From assembly GCA_026392465.1 (NCBI GenBank), contig JAPLCA010000008.1, forward strand, positions 124,001-188,000: a DNA stretch of 64,000 nucleotides, written 5' to 3'. The position numbers were made by a program, and so were the translations under genes. Origin of the DNA: Propionibacteriales bacterium. GTDB taxonomy: Bacteria; Actinomycetota; Actinomycetes; Propionibacteriales; Nocardioidaceae. A model generated the notes under the pieces. That model was not told the origin of the DNA. It was given only the letters and a program-made list of their open reading frames with translations, and did not search any database. Numbering within the stretch: the first letter of the stretch is position 1; every line of letters starts with the position of its first letter. This document shows positions 1 to 7,255 of the stretch, in pieces.

Positions 1-351
1 CCCGCCGGCGGCGCACTCGACCTGGTGCCACTGGTCCGCGTCGAGCGACGCGAGGTCGCACACGAGCACCTCGATCGACCCGCCGCACATCAGGCCGGGC
101 TCCAGCCAGTCGCCCGCGGCGTAGGTACGCCGTCTCGTCGGTCCTCCCGCGAGGACCTCCTCGCACTCGGCGACGAGCGCGCCCTCGACGCACCCGCCGG
201 AGATGCTGCCCACCACGCGACCCGTGTCGTCGACCGCGAGGGCCGCGCCCACCGCGCGCGGTGCGCTGCCGTGCACGGCGACCAGGGTGGCGACGGCGAC
301 GCGACGACCCTCGGTCGTCCAGGTGCGCAGGGTGGGGGCGATGTCGAGCAC
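1..351 (-). CDS. xdhC: XdhC/CoxI family protein, 3' truncated by window edge
   Basis: This gene is not in the ORF track as a reading frame of its own; I read it from the reverse complement. A GTG at 351 opens VLDIAPTLRTWTTEGRRVAV, and the motifs HGSAPRAVGAAL and GSISGGCVEGAL that follow are the N-terminal XdhC_CoxI signature. About 117 residues are visible before the window ends, so the C-terminal Rossmann part is missing. XdhC proteins insert or sulfurate the molybdenum cofactor of xanthine dehydrogenase. The gene runs divergently from guanine deaminase (guanine to xanthine), which fits purine catabolism. The GTG start has no clear ribosome binding site, so the exact start is uncertain. Confidence 0.85.
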   Translation of the reverse strand, partial: MLDIAPTLRTWTTEGRRVAVATLVAVHGSAPRAVGAALAVDDTGRVVGSISGGCVEGALVAECEEVLAGGPTRRRTYAAGDWLEPGLMCGGSIEVLVCDLASLDADQWHQVECAAGG

Positions 352-373
352 GGGACCAGGGTGCGGGACAAGT

Positions 374-414
374 GTTTCATCGCGGGGACGATGAAGAAAC
401 GCCCACGAAACACC
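374..414. promoter_or_regulatory. Candidate operator with GTTTCATCG motifs between xdhC and guaD
   Basis: The divergent spacer contains GTTTCATCG (374-382), its near inverted copy CGATGAAG (389-396) and a further ACGAAACACC (405-414). The same GTTTC(A/G)TC core occurs upstream of the ABC importer at 1010 and three times upstream of the dimethylamine operon at 24393-24437. Shared regulator binding is an inference from this repetition. Confidence 0.45.
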
Positions 415-459
415 CTCTTGCGACGATCGCGTCGCGGACCACGAGAGAGGGAGTCGACC

Positions 460-936
460 ATGGCCGACGAGCAGGACACGACGTGGCTGGCGCTGGCCGT
501 CGACCTCGCCACGCAGAACGTGGCGGAGGGCGGCGGACCCTTCGGGGCGGTGCTGGTCAAGGGTGACGAGCTGGTCGCCACGGGCCAGAACCGGGTCACG
601 CGCGACCTCGACCCGAGCGCCCACGCGGAGGTCGTCGCGATCCGTGCCGCGTGCCGCGCGATCGGCGACTTCTCCCTGGCAGGACTGACGTTGTACTCCT
701 CCTGCGAGCCGTGCCCGATGTGCCTGGCGACGTCGCTGTGGTCGCGTGTCGACCGGGTCGTGTTCGCCGCCGACCGCGACGACGCCGCCCGCGGCGGGTT
801 CGACGACCGCGAGTTCTACGAGCTCTTCTCGCGCGACCGTGCGACGTGGGGCACGACGGTCGAGGCGACCCGCACGGCCGACGCGTCGTCGCCGTTCGAC
901 GCGTGGCTCAGCCACGCCGCGCGCACGGCCTACTGA
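460..936 (+). CDS. guaD: Guanine deaminase (CDA-fold nucleobase deaminase)
   Basis: This 158-aa protein has the cytidine-deaminase-fold zinc site HAEV (His55, Glu57) and PCPMC (Cys85, Cys88). The ending GGFDDREFYELF ... SPFDAWLSHAARTAY matches the C-terminal segment of the bacterial guanine deaminase family (Bacillus GuaD type), which closes over the active site of the dimer. It should convert guanine to xanthine and ammonia in the cytoplasm. The ORF track starts at 25, but ATG 460 with GAGAGGGAG just upstream gives the family length. It is divergent from xdhC, whose client xanthine dehydrogenase would use the product. A tRNA adenosine deaminase is less likely because of the C-terminal match. 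Confidence 0.88.
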   Translation: MADEQDTTWLALAVDLATQNVAEGGGPFGAVLVKGDELVATGQNRVTRDLDPSAHAEVVAIRAACRAIGDFSLAGLTLYSSCEPCPMCLATSLWSRVDRVVFAADRDDAARGGFDDREFYELFSRDRATWGTTVEATRTADASSPFDAWLSHAARTAY

Positions 937-1009
937 GATTTACGCAGGCGTAATGCCACTGCGTCAGGAGCGGAACGCGACGCTCATAACGTCTCGGTCT
1001 GTAACGGGG

Positions 1010-1020
1010 GTTTCATCGTC
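1010..1020 (+). promoter_or_regulatory. GTTTCATCGTC motif upstream of the ABC importer operon
   Basis: GTTTCATCGTC lies about 40 nt before the substrate-binding protein start. It repeats the core found in the xdhC-guaD spacer and before the dmm operon, suggesting common control. A nearby GTAAC at 1001 gives some resemblance to GlnR boxes, but the spacing does not fit the known consensus. Confidence 0.4.
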
Positions 1021-1058
1021 AGCAGCGCACGCTGCTCGAGCCAGGGAGTACCACAGTC

Positions 1059-2126
1059 ATGAACCAGTCCATCCGCCGAGGAACCACTGCGCGCGTCGCC
1101 GCGGTGCTCTCGGCCGCCGCCCTCGCCCTGTCCGCGTGCGGCTCGAGCTCTGACTCCGCGGACGAGTCGTCGGGCGACGGCCTCGGAGACGTGACCGTCC
1201 AGTTCTCCTGGATCAAGAACGCCGAGTTCGCGGGCGAGTTCATCGCCGACAGCGCCGGCTACTACAAGGACGCCGGCCTCGGGAAGGCCACCTTCCTCGC
1301 CGGGCCGGTCGCCCAGGAGGAGATCGTCGCCACCGGCAAGGCCGACTTCGGCCTCAGCAACGCCGTCTCCACGGCCTCGGCGATCACCAACTCCGACTTC
1401 CCGCTCAAGATCATCGGCGCGACGTACCAGAAGAACCCCTTCTCGATCCTGTCGCTGGCCGACCAGGGCAACATCAAGACGCCGCAGGACCTCATCGGCA
1501 AGAAGATCGGCGTCCAGGACCCGAACCTCAGCCTCTTCAAGGCGTTCCTCGCCGCGAACGACATCGACGAGAAGGACGTGGAGATCGTCCCGAACGGCTT
1601 CGACGTCGCCCCGCTGGAGGACAAGCAGATCGACGGCCTCGTCGCCTACGTCACCAACGAGTCGCTGCTGGTCAAGAGCCACGGCTTCGACACGGTCGAC
1701 CTCTCCTTCGCCGACAACAACCTGCCGTTCGTCGCCGAGAGCATCATCACGACCGACGAGACGCTCGAGAAGAAGCCCGACTACGTCAAGGCGTTCCTCG
1801 AGGCCGAGATCCGAGGCTGGAAGGACGCGTGCGACGGCGAGGCCGGGTACGAGAAGGGCGCCAAGCTCGCCGTCGACACCTACGGCAAGGACATCGACCC
1901 GCCGCTCGAGCTCGACAAGGAGATCGCGCAGGCCAAGCAGCAGTGCGAGCTGCTCGTCAACACCGACGAGACCGCCAAGAACGGCATCTTCACGATCAGC
2001 GACGACCTGGTGCAGGCCAACCTGACGTCGCTCAAGGCGGCGGGCATCGACATCTCCGCCGACGACCTGTTCGACCTCGAGCCGCTGACCGAGCTGCTCA
2101 AGGAGAAGCCCGAGCTCGCCAAGTGA
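1059..2126 (+). CDS. ABC transporter substrate-binding lipoprotein (NMT1/THI5-like)
   Basis: 355 aa with a lipoprotein signal peptide: basic RR, a hydrophobic stretch and lipobox LSAC with Cys27. The mature part resembles NMT1/THI5/SsuA-type periplasmic binding proteins (an early [13 protein letters not shown] segment, then [13 protein letters not shown]). These proteins bind small planar or amine/sulfonate ligands such as pyrimidines, riboflavin precursors or taurine. ATG 1059 follows AGGGAG by 10 nt. It is the first gene of an SBP-ATPase-permease-permease operon placed after guanine deaminase, with the GTTTCATCG motif in its leader. A nitrogenous heterocycle is a reasonable guess for the ligand, but the sequence does not settle it. 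Confidence 0.85.
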   Translation: MNQSIRRGTTARVAAVLSAAALALSACGSSSDSADESSGDGLGDVTVQFSWIKNAEFAGEFIADSAGYYKDAGLGKATFLAGPVAQEEIVATGKADFGLSNAVSTASAITNSDFPLKIIGATYQKNPFSILSLADQGNIKTPQDLIGKKIGVQDPNLSLFKAFLAANDIDEKDVEIVPNGFDVAPLEDKQIDGLVAYVTNESLLVKSHGFDTVDLSFADNNLPFVAESIITTDETLEKKPDYVKAFLEAEIRGWKDACDGEAGYEKGAKLAVDTYGKDIDPPLELDKEIAQAKQQCELLVNTDETAKNGIFTISDDLVQANLTSLKAAGIDISADDLFDLEPLTELLKEKPELAK

Positions 2127-2133
2127 GGACCGC

Positions 2134-2961
2134 GTGAGCAACCTGACGACGCCGGCCGGCGGTGGGGGCCTGACGGTCCCCACCGCCGGCACCGGCCTGC
2201 ACATCCAGGACCTGTCGAAGACGTTCTCGGTCGGACGCAAGGAGGTGGTCGCCCTCACGGACGCCACCCTGCACACCGACAAGGGCAGCTTCCTGTCGCT
2301 GCTCGGCCCGTCCGGCTGCGGCAAGTCGACCATCCTGCGCATCCTCGCCGGGCTCGAGAAGCCGACGAGCGGACGCGCGACCGTCGACGGCAAGTCGCCC
2401 ACCGAGCTGCGGCGCGACCACGAGCTCGGCATCGCCTTCCAGGACTCGGCCCTGCTGCCGTGGCGGTCGGTGGAGTCCAACATCCGCCTGCCGTTCCAGG
2501 TCTCGGGCGAGCAGCCGGACGACGCCCTGGTCAAGGAGCTGATCGCGCTCGTCGGCCTCGAGGGGTTCGAGAAGGCCAAGCCCGCCCAGCTCTCGGGCGG
2601 TATGCGTCAGCGGGTGTCCATCGCGCGCTCGCTGGTCGTCAAGCCCTCGGTCCTGCTGCTCGACGAGCCGTTCGGCGCGCTCGACGACATGACCCGTCAG
2701 CGGCTGAACGTCGAGCTGCTGCGGATCTGGACCGAGAAGCCCGCGACCACGCTCATGGTCACGCACGGCATCTCCGAGGCCATCTTCCTGTCGGACCAGG
2801 TGGCGGTCATGAGTCCGCGGCCCGGCCGCATCAAGGAGGTCATCGACGTCGACCTGCCGCGTCCGCGCGTGCCCGAGATGATGCGCACACCGGAGTTCCA
2901 CGCCCTGCACGACCAGGCCTCGGAGCTGCTGTTCGGCGCCGGCGGGGCGGCGGTCGAGTGA
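2134..2961 (+). CDS. ABC transporter ATP-binding protein (SsuB/TauB family)
   Basis: 275 aa. Walker [10 protein letters not shown] lies near residue 58, the Q-loop in [10 protein letters not shown], the signature [13 protein letters not shown] and Walker [13 protein letters not shown] near residue 173; the H-loop is VTHGISEA. This is the nitrate/sulfonate/taurine importer ATPase type. GTG 2134 sits 7 nt after the upstream stop with a GTGAGGA ribosome binding site. It energises import through the two permeases encoded next; its stop overlaps the next ATG by one base, so translation is coupled. Confidence 0.93.
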   Translation: MSNLTTPAGGGGLTVPTAGTGLHIQDLSKTFSVGRKEVVALTDATLHTDKGSFLSLLGPSGCGKSTILRILAGLEKPTSGRATVDGKSPTELRRDHELGIAFQDSALLPWRSVESNIRLPFQVSGEQPDDALVKELIALVGLEGFEKAKPAQLSGGMRQRVSIARSLVVKPSVLLLDEPFGALDDMTRQRLNVELLRIWTEKPATTLMVTHGISEAIFLSDQVAVMSPRPGRIKEVIDVDLPRPRVPEMMRTPEFHALHDQASELLFGAGGAAVE

Positions 2962-3764
2962 TGAGCACCTCCCTGTCGCTCTCCCCGGAGCGCACCAGGA
3001 CGCTCGAGATCGGCGCCGCGGGCCTCGTCGGCACGGTCGCGCTCTGGTGGCTCGTCGCGGCGACCGTGCTCGCCCGCTTCCAGGTGCCGACGCCGGGCGA
3101 GGTGCTCGCGACCTTCGCCGACCGCGGCTTCGACTACTACCGCACCGTCTTCTCCATCACCCTCGAGGAGTCGCTGTACGGCTACCTCGTCGGGGTCGCG
3201 CTCGCGCTGACCGTGGCCGTGCTCGTGCTGCTCGTGCCGTTCATCGAGCCCATCGTCATGCAGCTCGCCGTCATCACGTACTGCCTGCCCATCGTCGTCC
3301 TCGCGCCCATCCTCATCACCGTGCACGAGATCCCCGAGAAGGGCGGGCTGTCCGCGACCGCCATCGACCTCGCGGCCGTGTCGGTGTTCTTCACGACCGT
3401 CGTCGGCGCCGTGCTCGGGTTCCGCGCCGCCGACCAGGCGACGCTCGACGTCGTCGAGGTCTACGGCGGGAGCCGCCTGCAGCAGCTGCTGCGGGTGCGG
3501 GTGGTCGCCGCGCTGCCGGCGCTGTTCACGACGCTGCAGATCGCGGCACCGGCAGCCTTCCTCGGGGCGCTGCTCGGCGAGTACTTCGACCGGCACCTCG
3601 AGATCGGCGTCGGACCGTCGCTCATCCTCAGCCAGAACAACCGGGAGACGGCGCTCGCCTGGTCGCTCGGCATCGGCTGCGCCCTCGTCTCGGGCCTGGC
3701 CTACGCCCTGCTGGGGCTGCTCGGCCGCGTCGTGGCGCCGTGGTCGCGAGGTGCGGCCTCATGA
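2961..3764 (+). CDS. ABC transporter permease 1 (BPD_transp_1)
   Basis: 267 aa with about six hydrophobic segments and the EAA-type cytoplasmic loop VEVYGGSRLQQLLRVRVVAALPALFTTLQ, which docks on the ATPase. The ORF track starts in an artefactual upstream frame; ATG 2961 overlaps the ATPase stop (TGATG). This importer has two different permease genes, so a heterodimeric channel is likely, as in the riboflavin- or pyrimidine-type members of this group. Its stop overlaps the next start as ATGA. Confidence 0.88.
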   Translation: MSTSLSLSPERTRTLEIGAAGLVGTVALWWLVAATVLARFQVPTPGEVLATFADRGFDYYRTVFSITLEESLYGYLVGVALALTVAVLVLLVPFIEPIVMQLAVITYCLPIVVLAPILITVHEIPEKGGLSATAIDLAAVSVFFTTVVGAVLGFRAADQATLDVVEVYGGSRLQQLLRVRVVAALPALFTTLQIAAPAAFLGALLGEYFDRHLEIGVGPSLILSQNNRETALAWSLGIGCALVSGLAYALLGLLGRVVAPWSRGAAS

Positions 3765-4552
3765 GGGTCCTCACCGTCGCCCGCCCCCTGCTCACGATCC
3801 TCGTCGTGCTGGCCGCGACGATCGGCGCCTGGTACGCGCTCGTCACCCTCACGGGCGTCAGCGACCTCACCACCCGGCTGCCGCAGGACGTGATCGCCTA
3901 CCTGTTCACCGAGGACGACGCCGCCGCGAACCGCGCCGAGGTGCTCAGCGCGCTCGGCCAGACCGTCATCGACGCCGGCATCGGCTTCGTCGCCGGGCTG
4001 ACCGCGGCGTTCGTGCTCGCCACGGTGATGGTGCTCTGGTCCGGCGTCGAGGCGGCCACCATGCCCGTCGTCATGATCGTGCGCACCGTGCCGCTCGTGG
4101 CCCTCGCCCCGATCATCACCCTGCTGTTCGGCAACGGGTTCTGGTGCGTCGCGGTGATGAGCGGCATCGTCGTGCTGTTCCCGGCGCTCGTGAACATCGC
4201 GTACGGTCTGCGGTCGGTGACACCGCAGATGCACGACGTGGTCACGGTCTACGGCGGGTCGTCGTGGGACGTCATGCGCCGGGTGGCGTTCCCGACGGCG
4301 CTGCCGTCGATCTTCGCCGCCATCCGCATCTCGGTCCCGGGCGCCATCACCGGCGCGCTGATCGCCGAGTACTTCACCACGACCGACAGCGTCGGCAAGG
4401 CCGTCAACCAGGCCCTCGCGCTCTACCAATACGACAAGCTCTGGTCGCTCGTCGTCGTGGTCACGCTCGTCTCCGTGATCGGCTACGCCCTGGCGCAGTT
4501 GGCCGAGACGTTCGTGCTGGCGCGCTACGGCCGCAACGCCGGCCGCGCCTGA
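3761..4552 (+). CDS. ABC transporter permease 2 (BPD_transp_1)
   Basis: 263 aa, polytopic, with the EAA loop VTVYGGSSWDVMRRVAFPTALPSIFAAIR. ATG 3761 overlaps the stop of permease 1 (ATGA), so both subunits should be made in equal amounts. The second permease is clearly related to the first but not a recent duplicate, since only the loop and the ALIAEYF / ALLGEYF region look alike by eye. It is the last gene of the operon; a GC-rich hairpin follows. Confidence 0.88.
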   Translation: MRVLTVARPLLTILVVLAATIGAWYALVTLTGVSDLTTRLPQDVIAYLFTEDDAAANRAEVLSALGQTVIDAGIGFVAGLTAAFVLATVMVLWSGVEAATMPVVMIVRTVPLVALAPIITLLFGNGFWCVAVMSGIVVLFPALVNIAYGLRSVTPQMHDVVTVYGGSSWDVMRRVAFPTALPSIFAAIRISVPGAITGALIAEYFTTTDSVGKAVNQALALYQYDKLWSLVVVVTLVSVIGYALAQLAETFVLARYGRNAGRA

Positions 4553-4568
4553 CCCCACCTCCGCCCCG

Positions 4569-4606
4569 CCCGCACGTTGACGTGGGGCCCCACGCAAACG
4601 TGCGGG
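4569..4606 (+). terminator. Hairpin downstream of ABC importer operon
   Basis: CCCGCACGTT (4569-4578) pairs with AACGTGCGGG (4597-4606), and the loop holds a second palindrome, CGTGGGGCCCCACG. There is no T tract. It lies 17 nt past the operon stop and is a probable transcription end. Confidence 0.55.
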
Positions 4607-4667
4607 TCGGGCGGATGTTTGCGGTGGGGGGAGCCGGTGTGGGTGGGGCCCCACGCAAACGCTCTCC

Positions 4668-4727
4668 GCCGCCCACGGCCCGGCACCCCCGCTGTGCCCC
4701 CTGCCGCCCACGGCCCGGCACCCCCGC
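4668..4727. repeat. Two 25-bp direct repeats before the MFS gene
   Basis: An identical 25-mer beginning GCCGCCCACGGCCCGGCA occurs at 4668-4692 and 4703-4727, a 35-bp period. A GTGGGGCCCCACGCAAACG block is also present twice (around 4583 and 4646). The rest of the 210-bp spacer holds no gene. Confidence 0.8.
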
Positions 4728-4762
4728 CGGGGCACCCGACGGCCGGGCGCATACTGGGGCGA

Positions 4763-6058
4763 GTGAGCGCGACGACGAGACGAGGGCCGGTCGCCGTCTG
4801 GCTCACCGGCCTGTCGCTCTACTTCCTCGCCGTGTTCCACCGGTCGTCGCTGGCGGTGGCCGGCCTGGCCGCGACGGAGCGGTTCGGCATCTCGGCCGCC
4901 CAGCTGTCGACCTTCGTCATGCTCCAGCTCGTGGTCTACGCGGGCATGCAGATCCCCGTGGGGCTCCTGCTCGACCGGTTCGGGCCGCGCCGGATCCTCA
5001 CCGTCGGCGTGGTCGTGCTGACCCTCGCCCAGGCGACGTTCGCGCTCGCCGACTCCTTCGCCGTCGCGCTGGTCGCGCGCGTGTTCGTCGGCCTCGGCGA
5101 CGCGATGACCTTCGTGTGCGTCCTGCGCCTGGTGAACACCTGGTTCCCGTCGCGACGCATCCCGTTGGTCACCCAGCTCACCGGCGTCCTCGGACAGCTC
5201 GGCGCGCTCGTCGCCGCCGTGCCGATGACGTGGGCGCTGCGCGAGCTCGGCTGGACGCCCACCTACCTCGCGGCCGCCTCGCTCGGGCTGGTCCTGCTGG
5301 TGGTGCTGCTCGTCGTCGTGCACGACGAGCCCGGCTCGCCGCGGGTGCTCGGCGCGCCGCTGTCGTGGACGACGGTCCGCACCAGCCTGGCCGCGTCGTG
5401 GCGGCACCCCGGCACGCGGCTCGGCTTCTGGGTGCACTTCACGACCCAGTTCAGCGCGACGACGCTCGGCCTGCTGTGGGGCTACCCGTTCTTCGTCCGC
5501 GGCGAGGGACGCACGTCGGCCGAGGCGGGTGCCCTGCTCACCATCCTCGTGCTCGCCGTCATGGTCGCGGGCCCCGTGCTGGCGTGGGCGATCACGCGCG
5601 ACCCGTGGCACCGCTCGACGATCGTGCTGGGCATCGTCTGCTCCATCGTCACCGTCTGGACGGCCGTGCTCGCCTGGCCCGGCACCGCCCCCAGCTGGCT
5701 GCTCGTGCTGCTCGTCGTCGTGGTCGGCGTCGGCGGCCCGGCGTCCATGGTCGGGTTCGACCTCGGCCGCTCCTTCAACCCGCCCGACCGGCTCGGTGCC
5801 GCCACGGGGATCATCAACCAGGGCGGCTTCGTGGCGTCGCTGCTGCTCGTCGTCGCGATCGGCCTCGTGCTCGACTGGCGCACGCCGGGCGCGAGCACGG
5901 ACTACGCACCCGGGGCGTTCCGGTGGGCGATGTCGGCGCAGTACGTCCTGTGGGCGGTCGGCCTCACGCAGATCTGGCGCTACCGTCGCCGCACGCGCGC
6001 GCAGCTCCTCGCCGAGGACCCCGACGCACGCGAGCACTGGCGCGGCGGGCTCGCCTGA
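4763..6058 (+). CDS. MFS transporter
   Basis: 431 aa with about 12 hydrophobic segments and the MFS A-motif-like loop GLLLDRFGPRRIL between TM2 and TM3. The substrate is not evident. The ORF track begins at 4577 inside repeats; GTG 4763 is preceded by CATACT 7 nt upstream, which looks like a -10 element and suggests a leaderless message. It converges on the sarcosine-oxidase-type gene (10-bp gap), so a role in uptake of a methylated amine is possible only by proximity. Confidence 0.82.
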   Translation: MSATTRRGPVAVWLTGLSLYFLAVFHRSSLAVAGLAATERFGISAAQLSTFVMLQLVVYAGMQIPVGLLLDRFGPRRILTVGVVVLTLAQATFALADSFAVALVARVFVGLGDAMTFVCVLRLVNTWFPSRRIPLVTQLTGVLGQLGALVAAVPMTWALRELGWTPTYLAAASLGLVLLVVLLVVVHDEPGSPRVLGAPLSWTTVRTSLAASWRHPGTRLGFWVHFTTQFSATTLGLLWGYPFFVRGEGRTSAEAGALLTILVLAVMVAGPVLAWAITRDPWHRSTIVLGIVCSIVTVWTAVLAWPGTAPSWLLVLLVVVVGVGGPASMVGFDLGRSFNPPDRLGAATGIINQGGFVASLLLVVAIGLVLDWRTPGASTDYAPGAFRWAMSAQYVLWAVGLTQIWRYRRRTRAQLLAEDPDAREHWRGGLA

Positions 6059-6067
6059 CGCGACCGC

Positions 6068-7225
6068 TCAGCCCGCCAGCGCCGGGCGGCGCGGGTCGAA
6101 CAGCTCGACGGGGTGGTCGGTCGTGCCCGTGGTCGCGAGGTCGGCGAGGATCTCCCCGATCACCGGCACGAACTTGAACCCGTGGCCGCTGAACCCGCAC
6201 GCCACGCTCACCTGCGGGTGGCCGGGGTGCTGCCCGACGACGAAGTGCTCGTCGGGCGTCACCGAGTACAGGCAGGTCTTGGCCTGCACGACGGGTCGCC
6301 CGAGCAGCGGGAACAGCTCGCGGGCGCGCTCGAGCATCCGGTCGTTCTCCTCCTCGCGGACCACGCGGTCGATCGTCGCGGCGGTGGTCGGCGAGCCCAC
6401 GCGGAAGAACCCGAGCTTGAAGCCGCCGTCCGGGCCGTCCGTCATGGGGAAGCCGTAGATCTGGTGGTTGCCGTGCGTCTGCTCGATGTAGACGGGGTGC
6501 TGGGCGTCGCTCCACCGCTCGTACGGCACGGTGCTCGTGTCGGGCGTGAACCAGTGAAAGATCATCCGCTCGATCGACAGCGGCAGCCGCAGGTCGGCGA
6601 GGACCTCGGGCGCCCACGGGCCCGGCGAGACGACGAGCCGGTCGGCCCCGTAGCGACCGTGCGGCGTCATGACCTCGACGCCGCCGCCGGGCGTCGCGCC
6701 CCACCAGGTGACCGGCTCGCCGAAGCGCAGCGTCGCACCCTTGCGCGCCGCCACCTCGGCGTTCGCGACGACCGTCTCCTCCGGACGCACGTAGCCCGCC
6801 GCGGCCTCGTAGAGCGCGAGCGCGTCGGGGGCGGGCGACATCGACGGGAAGCGCTCGTGGACCTGCTCGGCGGTGAGCACCTCGTGGTCGAGCCCGTGCT
6901 CCCGCGCCGCGGCCAGGCTGCCGGCGAACGTCAGGCTCTCCGGGTCCCCGACGTAGATCCCGCCGCACAGTGTCATGAGGGAACGTCCCGACTCCTCTTC
7001 GAGCCGGCGGAAGCCGGCGTACGCCGACCGCAGGAGCGGCACGTAGGCGGCGTCCTCGAAGTAGGACTGCCGGATGATGCGGGTGCCGCCGTGGTGGGCG
7101 CCGTGCGCGTGGCCGGGGGTGTAGGTGTCCAGGCCGAGCACGGACGCACCTCGTTCGGCCAGGGAGTTGCAGGCCGCGGCGCCCATCGACCCGACTCCGA
7201 GCACGATGACGTCGTAGTGGTCCAT
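6068..7225 (-). CDS. Monomeric sarcosine oxidase / N-methyl amino acid oxidase
   Basis: 385 aa, the usual length for MSOX/SolA flavoenzymes. There is an N-terminal dinucleotide-binding GVGSMGAAA, then GGTRIIRQSYFED, and a C-terminal KTCLYSVTPDEHFVVG with Cys near residue 318, the family position for covalent 8-S-cysteinyl FAD. The GFSGHGFKFVPVIGE flavin motif follows. It should oxidise sarcosine or another N-methyl amino acid to the demethylated amine, formaldehyde and H2O2. It lies 30 bp behind the dimethylglycine/sarcosine dehydrogenase gene with its own GGAAGGA site, so it likely completes betaine degradation to glycine. N-methyltryptophan is an alternative substrate. Confidence 0.87.
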   Translation of the reverse strand: MDHYDVIVLGVGSMGAAACNSLAERGASVLGLDTYTPGHAHGAHHGGTRIIRQSYFEDAAYVPLLRSAYAGFRRLEEESGRSLMTLCGGIYVGDPESLTFAGSLAAAREHGLDHEVLTAEQVHERFPSMSPAPDALALYEAAAGYVRPEETVVANAEVAARKGATLRFGEPVTWWGATPGGGVEVMTPHGRYGADRLVVSPGPWAPEVLADLRLPLSIERMIFHWFTPDTSTVPYERWSDAQHPVYIEQTHGNHQIYGFPMTDGPDGGFKLGFFRVGSPTTAATIDRVVREEENDRMLERARELFPLLGRPVVQAKTCLYSVTPDEHFVVGQHPGHPQVSVACGFSGHGFKFVPVIGEILADLATTGTTDHPVELFDPRRPALAG

Positions 7226-7255
7226 GGCGGGATCCTTCCAGGAGGGGCGGACGGC

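Noticed and set aside
984-2579. 531-aa minus-strand ORF over the ABC importer genes
   Set aside because: Low-complexity composition and overlap with clearly functional SBP and ATPase reading frames; a GC-skew shadow.
3701-6037. 778-aa minus-strand ORF
   Set aside because: Arg/Glu/His-rich nonsense composition opposite permease and MFS genes with clear family motifs.
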